This document shows, in pieces, positions 13,657-22,571 of a DNA stretch of 64,000 bases. The notes beneath the pieces are model-generated. The model made no database searches and was not told where the DNA came from. It saw only the letters and a list, made by a program, of their open reading frames with translations. The first letter of the stretch is position 1. Every line of letters begins with the position of its first letter. A program made the position numbers and the translations under genes. Source of the stretch: Mycolicibacterium goodii (GTDB lineage: Bacteria > Actinomycetota > Actinomycetes > Mycobacteriales > Mycobacteriaceae); the NCBI RefSeq assembly GCF_022370755.2, contig NZ_CP092364.2, positions 2,666,001 through 2,730,000 of the forward strand, read 5' to 3'.

Positions 13657-14754
13657 TCAGTAGAGCCTGGCCAACGCCGTTTCAGCGTGGTAGCCGGCAA
13701 AACCGTCGAGCGAGTTGTCACGCACCCGGTTTACCCATGCCGGGTCCGCCAGCAACGCCCGGCCGACCGCCACGATGTCGAACTCGCCGGCTTCGAACTG
13801 CTCGAGCATCCGGTCGACCGGCGCCGCCGCGATGAGGTCTCCCGTGCGGGAACCCGGCCGGAATTCGGTGGCGAGCCCGACCGATCCGACACCGATCACC
13901 GGAATACCCGTGATCTTCTTGGTCCACCCGGCCAGGCTCAGATCCGATCCGGAGAAGGCCGGAACATAATGCCGCCGCGTCGAGGGATGCAGGACGTCGA
14001 CCCCCGCCTCGACCAATGGCCGCAGCACTGCTTCCAGTTCGGCCGGGCTGTCGGCCAGACGTGCGTCGTACGCGTTGGCCTTCCACTGGGAGAAGCGGTA
14101 GACGATGGGAAATTCCGGTCCTACCGCTCCCCGCACGGCCGCCACCACCTCGGCCGGGAACCGGGTGCGCGCTGCCACCGATCCCCCGTAGGCATCGGTG
14201 CGTCGATTCGTTTTGTCCCAGAGGAACTCGTCGAGCAGATAGCCGTGCGCACCGTGCAACTCCACGGCATCGAACCCGGCGTCGACGGCGTTGCGAGCAG
14301 CCTCGGCGTACTGGGCTGCGACGCGGGGGAGTTCCTCGGTGCGCAGTGCGCGTCCACCCGCCACACCGACGCTGTTGAGGCCCGACGGGCTGACCGGCTC
14401 CAACCCGTCACTCGCGTCGCGTTCGGCGCCCTGATGCCACAGTTGTGCCGCGATCACGGCTCCGTGCGCGTGGACCGCATCGGTCACCGCACGCCACCCG
14501 GCCACCGCATCCTTTCCCGCGAGTGTCGGGATGCTCGGCGGCCACGCGGCGACGGGGTCGGCCAACCGCACACCCTCGGTGATGATGAGACCGACCCCGC
14601 CTGCGGCGCGACGCGCGTAGTAGGCGGCGACATCGGGTCCCGGCACACCGCCCGGCGACGCGCGCCGGGTCATCGGAGCCATCGCGAAGCGGTTGGGGAT
14701 CCGCATGGACCCGACGCTCAGCGGGGCGAACAACGTGTCGAGCGAATCAGTCAC
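13657..14754 (-). CDS. Old yellow enzyme family NAD(P)H:flavin oxidoreductase
   Basis: A 365-residue FMN TIM-barrel enzyme. Family features are the N-terminal NRFAMAPMTRRAS, AQLWHQGAERD (about 103-113) and the active-site histidine pair in ELHGAHGYLLDEFL (His167 and His170) with Tyr172. YRFSQWK near residue 215 and a C-terminal phosphate-binding VGSVGL with ALLADPAWVNRV complete the barrel. Members reduce activated C=C bonds of enones, enals or nitro compounds with NAD(P)H. The substrate cannot be read from sequence. It starts the accessory block between trxB1 and the suf operon, where M. tuberculosis has other genes (ctpD, fadE15). Confidence 0.9.
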   Translation of the reverse strand: MTDSLDTLFAPLSVGSMRIPNRFAMAPMTRRASPGGVPGPDVAAYYARRAAGGVGLIITEGVRLADPVAAWPPSIPTLAGKDAVAGWRAVTDAVHAHGAVIAAQLWHQGAERDASDGLEPVSPSGLNSVGVAGGRALRTEELPRVAAQYAEAARNAVDAGFDAVELHGAHGYLLDEFLWDKTNRRTDAYGGSVAARTRFPAEVVAAVRGAVGPEFPIVYRFSQWKANAYDARLADSPAELEAVLRPLVEAGVDVLHPSTRRHYVPAFSGSDLSLAGWTKKITGIPVIGVGSVGLATEFRPGSRTGDLIAAAPVDRMLEQFEAGEFDIVAVGRALLADPAWVNRVRDNSLDGFAGYHAETALARLY

Positions 14755-14812
14755 GCCTGACGCAACATGTGGACACGTCCGACGATTCCATTCCGCTCAC
14801 GGTGGTCGTAAA

Positions 14813-15520
14813 TCAGCCCGCCAGCTGATACTGCAGCCCCGACTCGTGCCGCCAGATCGCGTGGTCCAGCCGGCCGGCATCCCACCCCGCCTCGTCGGCG
14901 ACCTCACGGATGAGGTCGGCGACGTGTTCGGGCGAGATTGCGCCGAGTTCGCGGGCCACGTACTCGACGACCAACCGGCCCGCAGATGCCGCGGACATCC
15001 CGGCGAGTTTCAGCAGGTTGTTCCACGTCACCCCCGAACGTTGCCCCGGCACGGCGCACCACGCGCCCCTGACCGGCTCGAGCTGTTCCGCGCCACCTGC
15101 CGACCGCAGGTCATCTGCCGTCGAGATTCCCATGGCGACAAGGGCTTCCGCCGCGTCCGCGACAGCCGCCGCCCGCAGCGGCGCATTGGGTGCGGTCGAT
15201 GTCGGCCTGCGGTTGCCGATCTGCGACGCCCACTCCTGTGCTCCCCCGACGTCGTCGAACGTGCCGAGGAGTTCGACCGCGCCGTCGCGGTCGGGCTCAC
15301 CGCCGTGGGCGCGACGATGTTCGCGGTAGCGCTCGATCACCTTCTCTGTCGTGCTGTGCCGTGCCCCGGTAGAGAAGATCGCGTCGATGATGCACAGCGC
15401 CAACGAATCCGGATATCCCGGCGACGGGAACCAGCGGGCCGGATCACCGAGGTCGCGTTCGCACGCGGCGCGCAATCGGTCGGTGTCCGTCTGGGATTCG
15501 GGGTCGGCGAGCTGCTCCAT
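14813..15520 (-). CDS. Conserved actinobacterial protein, possible helix-hairpin-helix fold
   Basis: A 235-residue soluble protein of unknown function. The N-terminal part (PGYPDSLALCIIDAIFSTGARHSTTEKVIERYREHR, quoted here as positions about 33-68) resembles the helical start of HhH-GPD-related actinobacterial proteins. A second helical part around WNNLLKLAGM (about 170-180) resembles their helix-hairpin-helix region. The catalytic Lys/Asp pair of DNA glycosylases cannot be identified, so an enzyme role is not claimed. The start ATG at 15520 lies 141 bp from the neighbouring membrane-protein gene. No operon partner is obvious; it may be monocistronic. Confidence 0.72.
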   Translation of the reverse strand: MEQLADPESQTDTDRLRAACERDLGDPARWFPSPGYPDSLALCIIDAIFSTGARHSTTEKVIERYREHRRAHGGEPDRDGAVELLGTFDDVGGAQEWASQIGNRRPTSTAPNAPLRAAAVADAAEALVAMGISTADDLRSAGGAEQLEPVRGAWCAVPGQRSGVTWNNLLKLAGMSAASAGRLVVEYVARELGAISPEHVADLIREVADEAGWDAGRLDHAIWRHESGLQYQLAG

Positions 15521-15661
15521 ATGAGTGCCTTTCGCTCCACGGGGAGGACTTCTCCCCTGTTGCGCGAAAGCTAACGACGCCCAGTGACAGGATCGTGGCC
15601 AGGATTTCGCCCACTCACCGTCGAATGGGCCTGCTGAGCCGAGTTGTCCACAGACGCGTCT

Positions 15662-16189
15662 TCATCCACAGGCCCGGTCGGCGTTGGCCAGCAGTTGGGC
15701 CTGCCGTCTGGGCCACCAGAACACCTCGAGCACCAGCAGCACCAGATAGACGGCCGACGCCACTGCGTTGCCCCACGTTCCGGCCAGGGTGTCCCACACC
15801 GCGACGACGACCGCCACGGCGAGCACGAAGACGATCAGAGGCCGCCACATCCTGGAGTTCTCGGCGGCAGCACGCATTCCGGCGGCGTAGTCCTGCGCGC
15901 CCACGCGAAACCGCGGTTCACCGATGCGCTGCCCGATGCGGGCCGCGCGCACCACGGCCACGCGGCCGGCGCCGTCGAGTTCGGCACCGGCCGGCCAGTA
16001 CCGCGCCATCCGGAGCGGGACCCACGTCCCACACGCCAGCGCCAGGATGACGAACACCACGAGCCCTGCCAACCACTGTCCCGAGTCGATCCAGGCCAGC
16101 GCGCCGAGGAACGCACCGGCGCCGATCCCGGTGATCAGTGCACGGAAGACGAATCCGCCTCGCCAGACGAAGGCAGGGATCGCGACCAT
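15662..16189 (-). CDS. Four-helix membrane protein of unknown function
   Basis: A 175-residue protein with two adjacent hydrophobic helices near residues 15-32 and 36-55, a charged loop (about 60-118) containing RAARIGQRIGEPRFRVG, then two more near 118-136 and 140-158, ending WWPRRQAQLLANADRACG. The start ATG at 16189 lies inside the last 18 codons of the P450 gene, so the two genes overlap by 55 nt in different frames and are probably translationally linked. No family is recognised. A link to P450 function is possible only through position. Confidence 0.7.
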   Translation of the reverse strand: MVAIPAFVWRGGFVFRALITGIGAGAFLGALAWIDSGQWLAGLVVFVILALACGTWVPLRMARYWPAGAELDGAGRVAVVRAARIGQRIGEPRFRVGAQDYAAGMRAAAENSRMWRPLIVFVLAVAVVVAVWDTLAGTWGNAVASAVYLVLLVLEVFWWPRRQAQLLANADRACG

Positions 16190-17415
16190 TCCCTCATTGT
16201 GGATGTCGCATCGTGTGAGGAGCCAAGAAACACCGGAAGACGTTCCAGGCCGCGCATCAGCGTGCTCGGCCGGTACCGCAGCGTCGCGGTTTCGACCAGT
16301 TCCAGGATCTCGAACCGGGACAGGAGCCGGTCGAAACCGATCTCGGCCTCCATCCGGGCCAGCGGTGCCCCGATGCAGTGGTGCACGCCGTGTCCGAAGG
16401 CAAGATGGCGGTTGTGGGACCGGAAGATGTTGAACCGGTGGGCGTCGGGGAACTGATCATCGTCGTGATTGGCACCGAGCAGCCCGATCAGAACCAGTTC
16501 ACCGGGCGGGATCTCGACGTCGCCGACGGCGACCGGTGCGCTGGTGTAGCGAACCGTGGCCGTGTTCAGTGGGCTCTCGAACCGCAACGCCTCCTCGACC
16601 GCATGCGGCAGCAACGAACGATCCACCCGTAGTGCCTGCAGCTGCGCCGGGTGGCGCAGCAGCGCGAGCATGCCGTTGGCGAGCAGGTTCACGGTCGTCT
16701 CGTATCCGGCCACGATGAGCAGGAACGCGGTGCCGAGCAGTTCCGCTTCGGTCAGTCGATCGGCGCCGTCCCGACGATGCACGAGGCTGCTGAGCACATC
16801 GTCGGCAGGGCGCGTCCGCTTCTCGGCGATCATGGTGGTGAGCAACTCCGTCAATGCCCCTTGCGCGCTTCGCAATACCGCGATGTCGGTACTGGTGAAG
16901 ATCGGCACGACCAACGTCGCGAACCGCTCCCGCTGCCGGATCGGTACGCCGAGTAGTTCACCGATCACCCGTACCGGCAACGGCTGGGCGAACGCCGCCA
17001 TCATGTCGACCTGCCCAGGCGTCGACGCGGCCATGTCGTCGAGGAGTTCGTCGGCGAACTTGGCGATCATGGGGCGGAGCCGACGCACTGCGTGTGCGGT
17101 GAACGCGGCGCTGACGAACCGCCGCAGCCTCGTGTGCTCCGGCGGATCCCGGAACAGCATGTTGTCCCCCAGCACCGTGCCTATCGACCCGTCGGTTCCA
17201 GGCGGATACAGGGAACTGGCCGTCGGCCCGTCCTTGCAGAGACGTGGATCGGTCAACAGGCGCCGCGCCTCGTCGTATCGCGTGACGAGCCATACCGGCA
17301 CCCCACCCCACATCTCGACCCGCTGCACGGGCCCACGGCGACGCAATTGTCCGTACACCGGGTGCGGGTTCTGGACGAACGAATTTCCCAACCGCAGCAT
17401 CTGTTTCGTTCCCAT
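16135..17415 (-). CDS. Cytochrome P450
   Basis: A 426-residue soluble bacterial P450. It shows the I-helix motif AGYET (236-240, the usual AGxET), ExxR at Glu275-Arg278 (EEALR), and the heme-ligand loop FGHGVHHCIGAPLAR with Cys347. It would hydroxylate or otherwise oxidise a small lipophilic substrate with ferredoxin partners encoded elsewhere; no ferredoxin gene is adjacent. The resemblance is to the CYP107/CYP105-like class, but I do not assign a family number. The C-terminal 25 residues after RGLERLPVFLG are Ser-rich and run into the next gene. The XRE regulator 17524-18339 lies just upstream on the same strand. Confidence 0.92.
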   Translation of the reverse strand: MGTKQMLRLGNSFVQNPHPVYGQLRRRGPVQRVEMWGGVPVWLVTRYDEARRLLTDPRLCKDGPTASSLYPPGTDGSIGTVLGDNMLFRDPPEHTRLRRFVSAAFTAHAVRRLRPMIAKFADELLDDMAASTPGQVDMMAAFAQPLPVRVIGELLGVPIRQRERFATLVVPIFTSTDIAVLRSAQGALTELLTTMIAEKRTRPADDVLSSLVHRRDGADRLTEAELLGTAFLLIVAGYETTVNLLANGMLALLRHPAQLQALRVDRSLLPHAVEEALRFESPLNTATVRYTSAPVAVGDVEIPPGELVLIGLLGANHDDDQFPDAHRFNIFRSHNRHLAFGHGVHHCIGAPLARMEAEIGFDRLLSRFEILELVETATLRYRPSTLMRGLERLPVFLGSSHDATSTMREWSRSLPSSGEADSSSVH

Positions 17416-17523
17416 CTACGATCATGTCGGACGCGATCGCGGCGTCGCTGTCCTGAGCGTGATCAAACGGGTACGCGGTTGCCAGGCCGAACTTCTCCTA
17501 GGTTGACACCGGCGGGGCGTGGC

Positions 17524-18339
17524 TCAGCGTTGAGCCATCAAGCGCTGCAGCGACTCGGCGGACGGTGAGCACGGTTCGGCCCAGTAGGCGACCATGATGT
17601 ACTCGGTGCCCCGTAAGCTCAGGTGCTGGAAGTGCAGATCGAGCGGCCCGACCTCCGGGTGGTTGATCAGCAGGAGCCCGCGGGTGTGCTGCTTCACATC
17701 GTAGGAGGCCCACAGCGCCCGGAATCGTGCGCTCTCGCGGTTCAATTCGTCGATGAGCGCGGCCAGACCGGGGTTGGGATGGTGTCCCGCGAAATCCCGC
17801 AACCACCGAACGGCCCACGCGGTCAACCCTTCCCAGTTGCGGTAGAACTCGCTTGAGCTGTCTTCGAGGAACAGGCTGCGCAGTGGGTTGCCGCCGCGGG
17901 CAAAACTCGGGGACAGGCTCGCGGCAAGCGGATTCGCCATTGTCACCGTCGCCGTGGCGTCATGGACGTGCGCCGGGGAATGCGGCCATCCGTCGATCAG
18001 GTTCTGCAGCGCGGGATTCAGCGACCGGCCGGCCTCCTCCACCCGTCGGCCCGGCGACCTTCCCGCAACGAGATTGCGCATGTAGGCCGTCGCGTCGGGG
18101 CCCAGTCGAAGCGCCCGTGCGAGTGCGTCCAGCACCTGATCGGACGGACGCTCACGCCCCTGCTCGATGCGGTGGTAGTAATCCGTGCTGATACCGGCCA
18201 GTGTGGCCACCTCTTCGCGACGCAGCCCGACCACGCGCCGGCGGCGCCCACGCGTCAGTCCGACATCGTCGGGCTGGAGCTTTTCCCGATGTGTGCGCAG
18301 AAACTCCGCCAACGGATCATTTCGGCGCGCCACTCCCAC
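17524..18339 (-). CDS. XRE-family regulator with MmyB-like ligand domain
   Basis: A 271-residue transcription factor. The helix-turn-helix covers about residues 28-75 (LRREEVATLAGISTDYYHRIEQGRERPSDQVLDAL is its core, here given only by position). The C-terminal MmyB-like domain (about 105-270) has the characteristic AWVRWL-like AWAVRWLRDFAGHHP segment and the HPEVGPLDLHFQHLSL strand. In this family the domain binds small hydrophobic ligands. The gene is followed by the P450 after 108 bp and is divergent from the acyl-CoA ligase, so it may control either or both. No operator could be picked out with confidence. Confidence 0.88.
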   Translation of the reverse strand: MGVARRNDPLAEFLRTHREKLQPDDVGLTRGRRRRVVGLRREEVATLAGISTDYYHRIEQGRERPSDQVLDALARALRLGPDATAYMRNLVAGRSPGRRVEEAGRSLNPALQNLIDGWPHSPAHVHDATATVTMANPLAASLSPSFARGGNPLRSLFLEDSSSEFYRNWEGLTAWAVRWLRDFAGHHPNPGLAALIDELNRESARFRALWASYDVKQHTRGLLLINHPEVGPLDLHFQHLSLRGTEYIMVAYWAEPCSPSAESLQRLMAQR

Positions 18340-18609
18340 AGTGTATTCACAGCTACCGGGATTGACCAGGCAAAAGGAGTGGTCGCGACCGCACGAGGGA
18401 CACGTCGGTGAGAACTACTTTCTTACCTCGCGCGGCCCATTTTCTCGGCCCGAGGGTGGTCTGCTTTCACCTAGGAACTTCTCGGCCTTTTCCTTTGCCG
18501 CCCAGACACATTGACTGTGTGGTATCTGCGGTCGCTCGCGCCGGCATCACACACCGGTGACGCGACGGCCCGCGTATCGAGGTCAACCGCCCCATCAGGA
18601 GAATCAACG
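18340..18609. promoter_or_regulatory. Divergent promoter region, XRE regulator / acyl-CoA ligase
   Basis: This 270-bp gap between two divergent genes includes a TTGACT hexamer at 18511-18516, the palindrome CACCGGTG near 18551-18558 and an AGGAGA ribosome binding site seven bases before the ligase ATG. No confident -10 could be paired with the hexamer. Confidence 0.4.
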
Positions 18610-20298
18610 ATGCCGCCATTCGATCGCCGATCGAACTCAGATCGAGGTGAAGTATTCGCCAGAACCGACGAGGTCGCCACCCGAGAGTCAGCCACCGTCG
18701 TGGACGCCTTCGCCTCGGTTGTCCGCCGGCTCGGCGATGCCGTCGCGATCCGGGACGAACGTCTCGAGGCCGCCTACACGTGGCGCGACTACGCCGCGAC
18801 CGCGCTGCGTGCGGCCGAGAACCTGAGATCCGCCGGTCTCCGCCGTGGCGAAACCGTCGGTCTGATGCTCACCAACCGGCCCGAGTTCCACATCGCCGAC
18901 ATGGCCGTCCTGCTGGCCGGTGCCACGCCCTTCTCGCTGTATCAGACCGCGGCGCCCGAACAACTCGCCGAGATCCTCGGCAATACGCGGTGCCGCACCG
19001 TGATCACCGAACCACGGTTCGTGCGGGCTCTGCGCGCCGCAGTGGAAATCGGGGATCTGCCTGTGGGGACCATCATCGCCGTCGGCACGCCGTCGTGGAC
19101 AGACCTCATCAGCGGTCAGGAACGCGACCCGCGCGACATCTCAGAAGCGCTCGAGGCGTGCCAAATCGATCCGTCGGACATCGCGACACTGATCTACACG
19201 TCAGGAACCACCGGGGCGCCCAAAGGCGTTGAGTTGATGCACCGCAACGTCATGAGCATCACCCGGGAAGTCGTCGGCCACATCGGGATGCGCCGGGACA
19301 TCTGGTCGATCTCCTACCTGCCGATGGCGCACATCGCCGAGCGGGTGTCCACCCACTACGCGCACATCCTGGCCGGTTTCACCGTCGTCTGCTGCCCCGA
19401 TGCGACGCGACTGGTCTGCCTGCTCGGCGAGGTGCAACCTGAGGTCTTCTTCGCACCGCCACGCATCTGGGAGAAGCTCAGAGCAATCACCGCAGACGAT
19501 TTCGCGGCCGGCGTCGACAGACTGCGGATCCGGCGCACCGTCGGCCTTGCCCGCATCGAGGTCGCGCTCAGCGGTGCGGCGCCCTGCCCGACCGGCGTCG
19601 TCGAGTACTTCCACGAGATCGGCGTTCCGCTCCGCGAGACCTACGGCATGTCCGAGACCGCGGGTCCCGTCATGATCGCCGACGTCGGCGACCTCGGATC
19701 CGTGGGAAGGCCACTGCCGGGCAATGAGGTTCGCCTCGCCGACGATGGCGAACTGCTGGTGCGGGGGCCGTCGGTGATGGCCGGGTACCGCGACCGCCCC
19801 GACGCGACCGCAGAAGCGCTCGACACTCAGGGCTGGCTGCACACCGGGGACATCGCGCGCATCGACGCCCGCGGGCGGGTCTGGATCGTGGGCCGGAAAA
19901 AGGATCTCATCATCAACTCCGGCGGCAAGAACATGTCACCGGCGAACATCGAAGCACGGCTTCGCGAGTTCGGTTCACCCCTCATCGACCATGCGTGTGT
20001 CATCGGTGACGGTCGCCCGTACAACGTGGCCCTGCTCGTCGTCGACCCCGCGCAGGCGGAAAACTTCTCGACAGCAGAGCAATTGGCGATCGCGGTCGGC
20101 GCCCACGTCGATCAGGCGAACCTGCGACTGTCGCGGGTCGAACAGATCAAGCGATTCGCGGTTCTGACCACGCAGTGGTTGCCGGGCTCCGACGAACTCA
20201 CCCCGACCATGAAGCTCAAGCGCTCGCAGATCCAGGCGAAGTACGCCGCCGAGATCGAGGAGTTGTACGCATCCGCTCACATCCAGGCGGTGCCGTAG
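18610..20298 (+). CDS. Long-chain fatty-acid--CoA ligase / acyl-AMP ligase (FadD type)
   Basis: A 562-residue ANL-superfamily enzyme. Motifs in order are the P-loop-like YTSGTTGAPKGV, the adenylate-binding YGMSETAG, the hinge GWLHTGDIARID, the K-containing GRKKDLIINSGGKNMSP, and a C-terminal MKLKRSQI with the catalytic Lys. It adenylates a carboxylic acid and most likely transfers it to CoA. ATG 18610 (MPPFDRRS) is chosen because AGGAGA lies seven bases upstream; the frame is open further back without a site. Overall shape resembles the FAA1-like long-chain ligases. It overlaps the following lipoprotein gene by one base and so is the first gene of a three-gene unit. Confidence 0.9.
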   Translation: MPPFDRRSNSDRGEVFARTDEVATRESATVVDAFASVVRRLGDAVAIRDERLEAAYTWRDYAATALRAAENLRSAGLRRGETVGLMLTNRPEFHIADMAVLLAGATPFSLYQTAAPEQLAEILGNTRCRTVITEPRFVRALRAAVEIGDLPVGTIIAVGTPSWTDLISGQERDPRDISEALEACQIDPSDIATLIYTSGTTGAPKGVELMHRNVMSITREVVGHIGMRRDIWSISYLPMAHIAERVSTHYAHILAGFTVVCCPDATRLVCLLGEVQPEVFFAPPRIWEKLRAITADDFAAGVDRLRIRRTVGLARIEVALSGAAPCPTGVVEYFHEIGVPLRETYGMSETAGPVMIADVGDLGSVGRPLPGNEVRLADDGELLVRGPSVMAGYRDRPDATAEALDTQGWLHTGDIARIDARGRVWIVGRKKDLIINSGGKNMSPANIEARLREFGSPLIDHACVIGDGRPYNVALLVVDPAQAENFSTAEQLAIAVGAHVDQANLRLSRVEQIKRFAVLTTQWLPGSDELTPTMKLKRSQIQAKYAAEIEELYASAHIQAVP

Positions 20299-21533
20299 TG
20301 AAGCGGATCGCGGTCGCCTTGCTCACCGGTTCGCTGGTGCTGGCCGGATGCCGCACCACACCGACCGCGTCCGTCACGCTCGACTACCTCGGATCGCACA
20401 CCGTCGCGCAGGGGACGACCGTGAACGGTGCTGCCGTCGGCGGCCTGACGGGAATCAGCTACGACGCCGAGCGTGACGTCTTCTACCTCGCCGGCAGAGC
20501 AGGCAGTGCTTCGGCGGCACCGACCCGGTTCTACGTGGCGCGTATGCAGCTGTGGCACGCCGGGGTGCAGTCACTGGAGTTCCTCGAATCGCGCCCGTGG
20601 TCGACCTTCGCGGGCGCGCCCATGGACTCCAGGAACATCGACGCGATGCGGTGGGTCTTTCCCCCTCAGGCCGAAGGCATCGCCGTCGACGCCCGTCGGC
20701 AACGGCTGTACTGGTCCAGTGAGGGTGAACGGATCGTCAACGGTTCGGATCCCGCGGTCCTGTTGGACCCGGCTGTGCGCATCGCCGATCTCGACGGACG
20801 CACCATGGGCACGTTCACCTTGCCCGCCAACCTGCGCATGGTGCCCGGAGGCCGTGGCCCGCGCCCGGACCGCACCCTGACGGGGCTGGGCCTCACCCCC
20901 GACGGGCGGTGGCTGTGGGCCGCGATGGAGGGCCCGCTGCACGAGGACGGGCCGCCGCCTTCGGCGGGGCGCGGCGCGCTGAGTCGCGTGACGCAACTGG
21001 ATCCCGAAACTGGTTCAGCCACAGCACAATATGCCTATCCGCTCGACCCACTGACCGGAGCCGATTTCGACAACGGGCTGGCCGACCTGGTGGCGTTCGA
21101 CGATTCGCAGTTCCTGGTGCTCGAACGCGGCAGTGGTGCACGCAACTCGGCGCGCGTCTATCACGCCCAGGTCGACGACGCCGAAAACGTCCTCGACCGG
21201 CCTTCGCTCAACGGTGCGGCCGTACGGCCGATGACCAAGACGTTGCTGACCGATCTCACCGCCGCGGCCGGGCTTGCACCCGGGGGCAACGTCGAAGGGA
21301 TCGCACTCGGACCGGCCCTGCCCGACGGGCGGCGAACCGTGGTGCTGGTCACTCCCGGCGCGCAGGTCCTGACATTCGCGATGTCGGATTGCCGCTGCCA
21401 GGTGACCCCACGGCACATCCGTTCCTACGGCATGCCCGAGTTCCTCATGCCGCAGTCACCCCGATCGCAAGGAGAAACAACATGCCATACGCACAGGACA
21501 CGTTCAGAAGCGCCGCAGGCACCGGGTCGCTGA
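20298..21533 (+). CDS. Phytase-like esterase-domain lipoprotein
   Basis: A 411-residue exported lipoprotein beginning at GTG 20298, which shares its G with the ligase stop (TAGTG). The signal peptide ends in the lipobox LVLAGC with Cys18. The body reads as a beta-propeller of the phytase-like esterase family. Evidence is GGLTGISYDAERDVFYLA (about 50-67), the central EGIAVDARRQRLYWSSEGER, and LGLTPDGRWLWAAMEGP, followed by NVEGIALGPALPDGRRTVVLV. The family's substrates in actinobacteria are largely unknown; phosphoester or ester hydrolysis outside the membrane is inferred. The last 17 codons overlap the next gene by 52 nt. Confidence 0.82.
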   Translation: MKRIAVALLTGSLVLAGCRTTPTASVTLDYLGSHTVAQGTTVNGAAVGGLTGISYDAERDVFYLAGRAGSASAAPTRFYVARMQLWHAGVQSLEFLESRPWSTFAGAPMDSRNIDAMRWVFPPQAEGIAVDARRQRLYWSSEGERIVNGSDPAVLLDPAVRIADLDGRTMGTFTLPANLRMVPGGRGPRPDRTLTGLGLTPDGRWLWAAMEGPLHEDGPPPSAGRGALSRVTQLDPETGSATAQYAYPLDPLTGADFDNGLADLVAFDDSQFLVLERGSGARNSARVYHAQVDDAENVLDRPSLNGAAVRPMTKTLLTDLTAAAGLAPGGNVEGIALGPALPDGRRTVVLVTPGAQVLTFAMSDCRCQVTPRHIRSYGMPEFLMPQSPRSQGETTCHTHRTRSEAPQAPGR

Positions 21534-21931
21534 CCGCCAGGCTCACCGCGCGGGTATGCGCAGGCCGCTACGACGACCAACTGTCGTTGGGTTTCGTGGG
21601 GAAACCCGGGAGCCCGCAGGCCATCCACGCCGCACGCCTGGAATCCGATCGCGAAAAACAGTGCATCGCGCGCACACTGGGCCGTTTCCTCACCGATGCC
21701 CACGAAGGGCGCGTGTGGATCACACCTCGGGTGCCCGTGCACGCGGCCAACATCAGCGCGGCCGCGGCCACCATTCACGAGGTCATCGAACGCCTGTTGG
21801 CGCCGCGGCCTGTAGACGCGAGGGGCGTCGCCCGGTTGCGCAAGCTGCTCGCCGACGGCGCGGGGCCGCTGTACCTCTCGGGCGTCGGAGATCTCGAGGG
21901 ACGCCTGCGGGCCGCCATGGCGGCCCTGTGA
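21482..21931 (+). CDS. Conserved protein of unknown function, 149 residues
   Basis: Begins at ATG 21482 with AAGGAG seven bases upstream, inside the 3' end of the phytase-like gene, so the two are translationally linked. The protein is soluble, with no signal peptide. An N-terminal region (TGSLTARLTARVCAGRYDDQ) is followed by a mixed helical segment and a helical C-terminus (VARLRKLLADGAGPLYLSG). I do not recognise a family. Its frame and GC3 are typical of neighbouring genes, arguing that it is real. It is the last gene of the ligase-lipoprotein-orphan unit. Confidence 0.65.
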   Translation: MPYAQDTFRSAAGTGSLTARLTARVCAGRYDDQLSLGFVGKPGSPQAIHAARLESDREKQCIARTLGRFLTDAHEGRVWITPRVPVHAANISAAAATIHEVIERLLAPRPVDARGVARLRKLLADGAGPLYLSGVGDLEGRLRAAMAAL

Positions 21932-21968
21932 GCGGTTAGATACGGTTGCATAGCTACGACCACGTGTC

Positions 21969-21974
21969 TATCGT
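21969..21974 (+). promoter_or_regulatory. -10 element for a leaderless TetR transcript
   Basis: TATCGT fits TANNNT and lies exactly six bases before the GTG at 21981, the spacing expected when transcription begins on the start codon. No ribosome binding site is present there. Confidence 0.55.
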
Positions 21975-21980
21975 GGCGTC

Positions 21981-22571
21981 GTGCGGCGAAATGCAGACCA
22001 ACTCAAGGCGGACTGCCGAGCAGCGGCGCTGGCCGAGGTGGCCGTGACCGGAGTGGCGGGGCTGACCGTCGAGGGCGTCGCCCGCCGGGCGGGCGCGGCC
22101 AAGACATCGATCTACCGGTACTGGTCGTCGGTGGATGCCCTGCTGATCGACGCCCTTGCCGCGGCCCATCCCCGTGAGGAGACCACCGTCGAGGGCGGTC
22201 AACTGCGGGCTGATCTCCTACGGTCGCTCCATCAGTTGACCCGCTGGCTGTCCGGAGCCGCCGCCACGGCCGTCGCGGCCGTCCTCGCCGAACGCCGCCG
22301 CAGGCCGGATCTGGTCGACGCACTGTACCGGGACGTCTTCGACACCCACGGCAGCCGTTTCACCCAGACCGTGATCGAGCACTACGCGGCCACCGGTGAG
22401 ATCGACCCGCGGTCCGTCACCCCGGTCGTCTGCGACATCGGCGAGGCGTTGGTGATCAAGCATCAGATCGACACCGGGGAGCTCCCCGACGGCTCCGCGT
22501 TGGAGGCGATCGTCGATCAGGCGATCCTGCCGGCTCTCGGTTTCCCGTCCACACCTGGAGGACACGCGTGA
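21981..22571 (+). CDS. TetR-family regulator
   Basis: A 196-residue regulator with the helix-turn-helix at about residues 20-50 (LTVEGVARRAGAAKTSIYRYW) and a C-terminal domain of the TetR_C_16 type (LAERRRRPDLVDALYRDVF, then VCDIGEALVIKHQIDTGE). It overlaps the following glycosidase-like gene by four bases (GTGA), so the two are co-transcribed, and it very probably controls that gene and perhaps the ligase unit 50 bp upstream. The ligand is unknown. Confidence 0.88.
   Translation: MRRNADQLKADCRAAALAEVAVTGVAGLTVEGVARRAGAAKTSIYRYWSSVDALLIDALAAAHPREETTVEGGQLRADLLRSLHQLTRWLSGAAATAVAAVLAERRRRPDLVDALYRDVFDTHGSRFTQTVIEHYAATGEIDPRSVTPVVCDIGEALVIKHQIDTGELPDGSALEAIVDQAILPALGFPSTPGGHA

Noticed and set aside
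20298..21533. Frameshift at the 3' end of the phytase-like gene
   Set aside because: The 52-nt overlap with the next gene looks odd, but the propeller domain is complete and the next gene has its own ribosome binding site.
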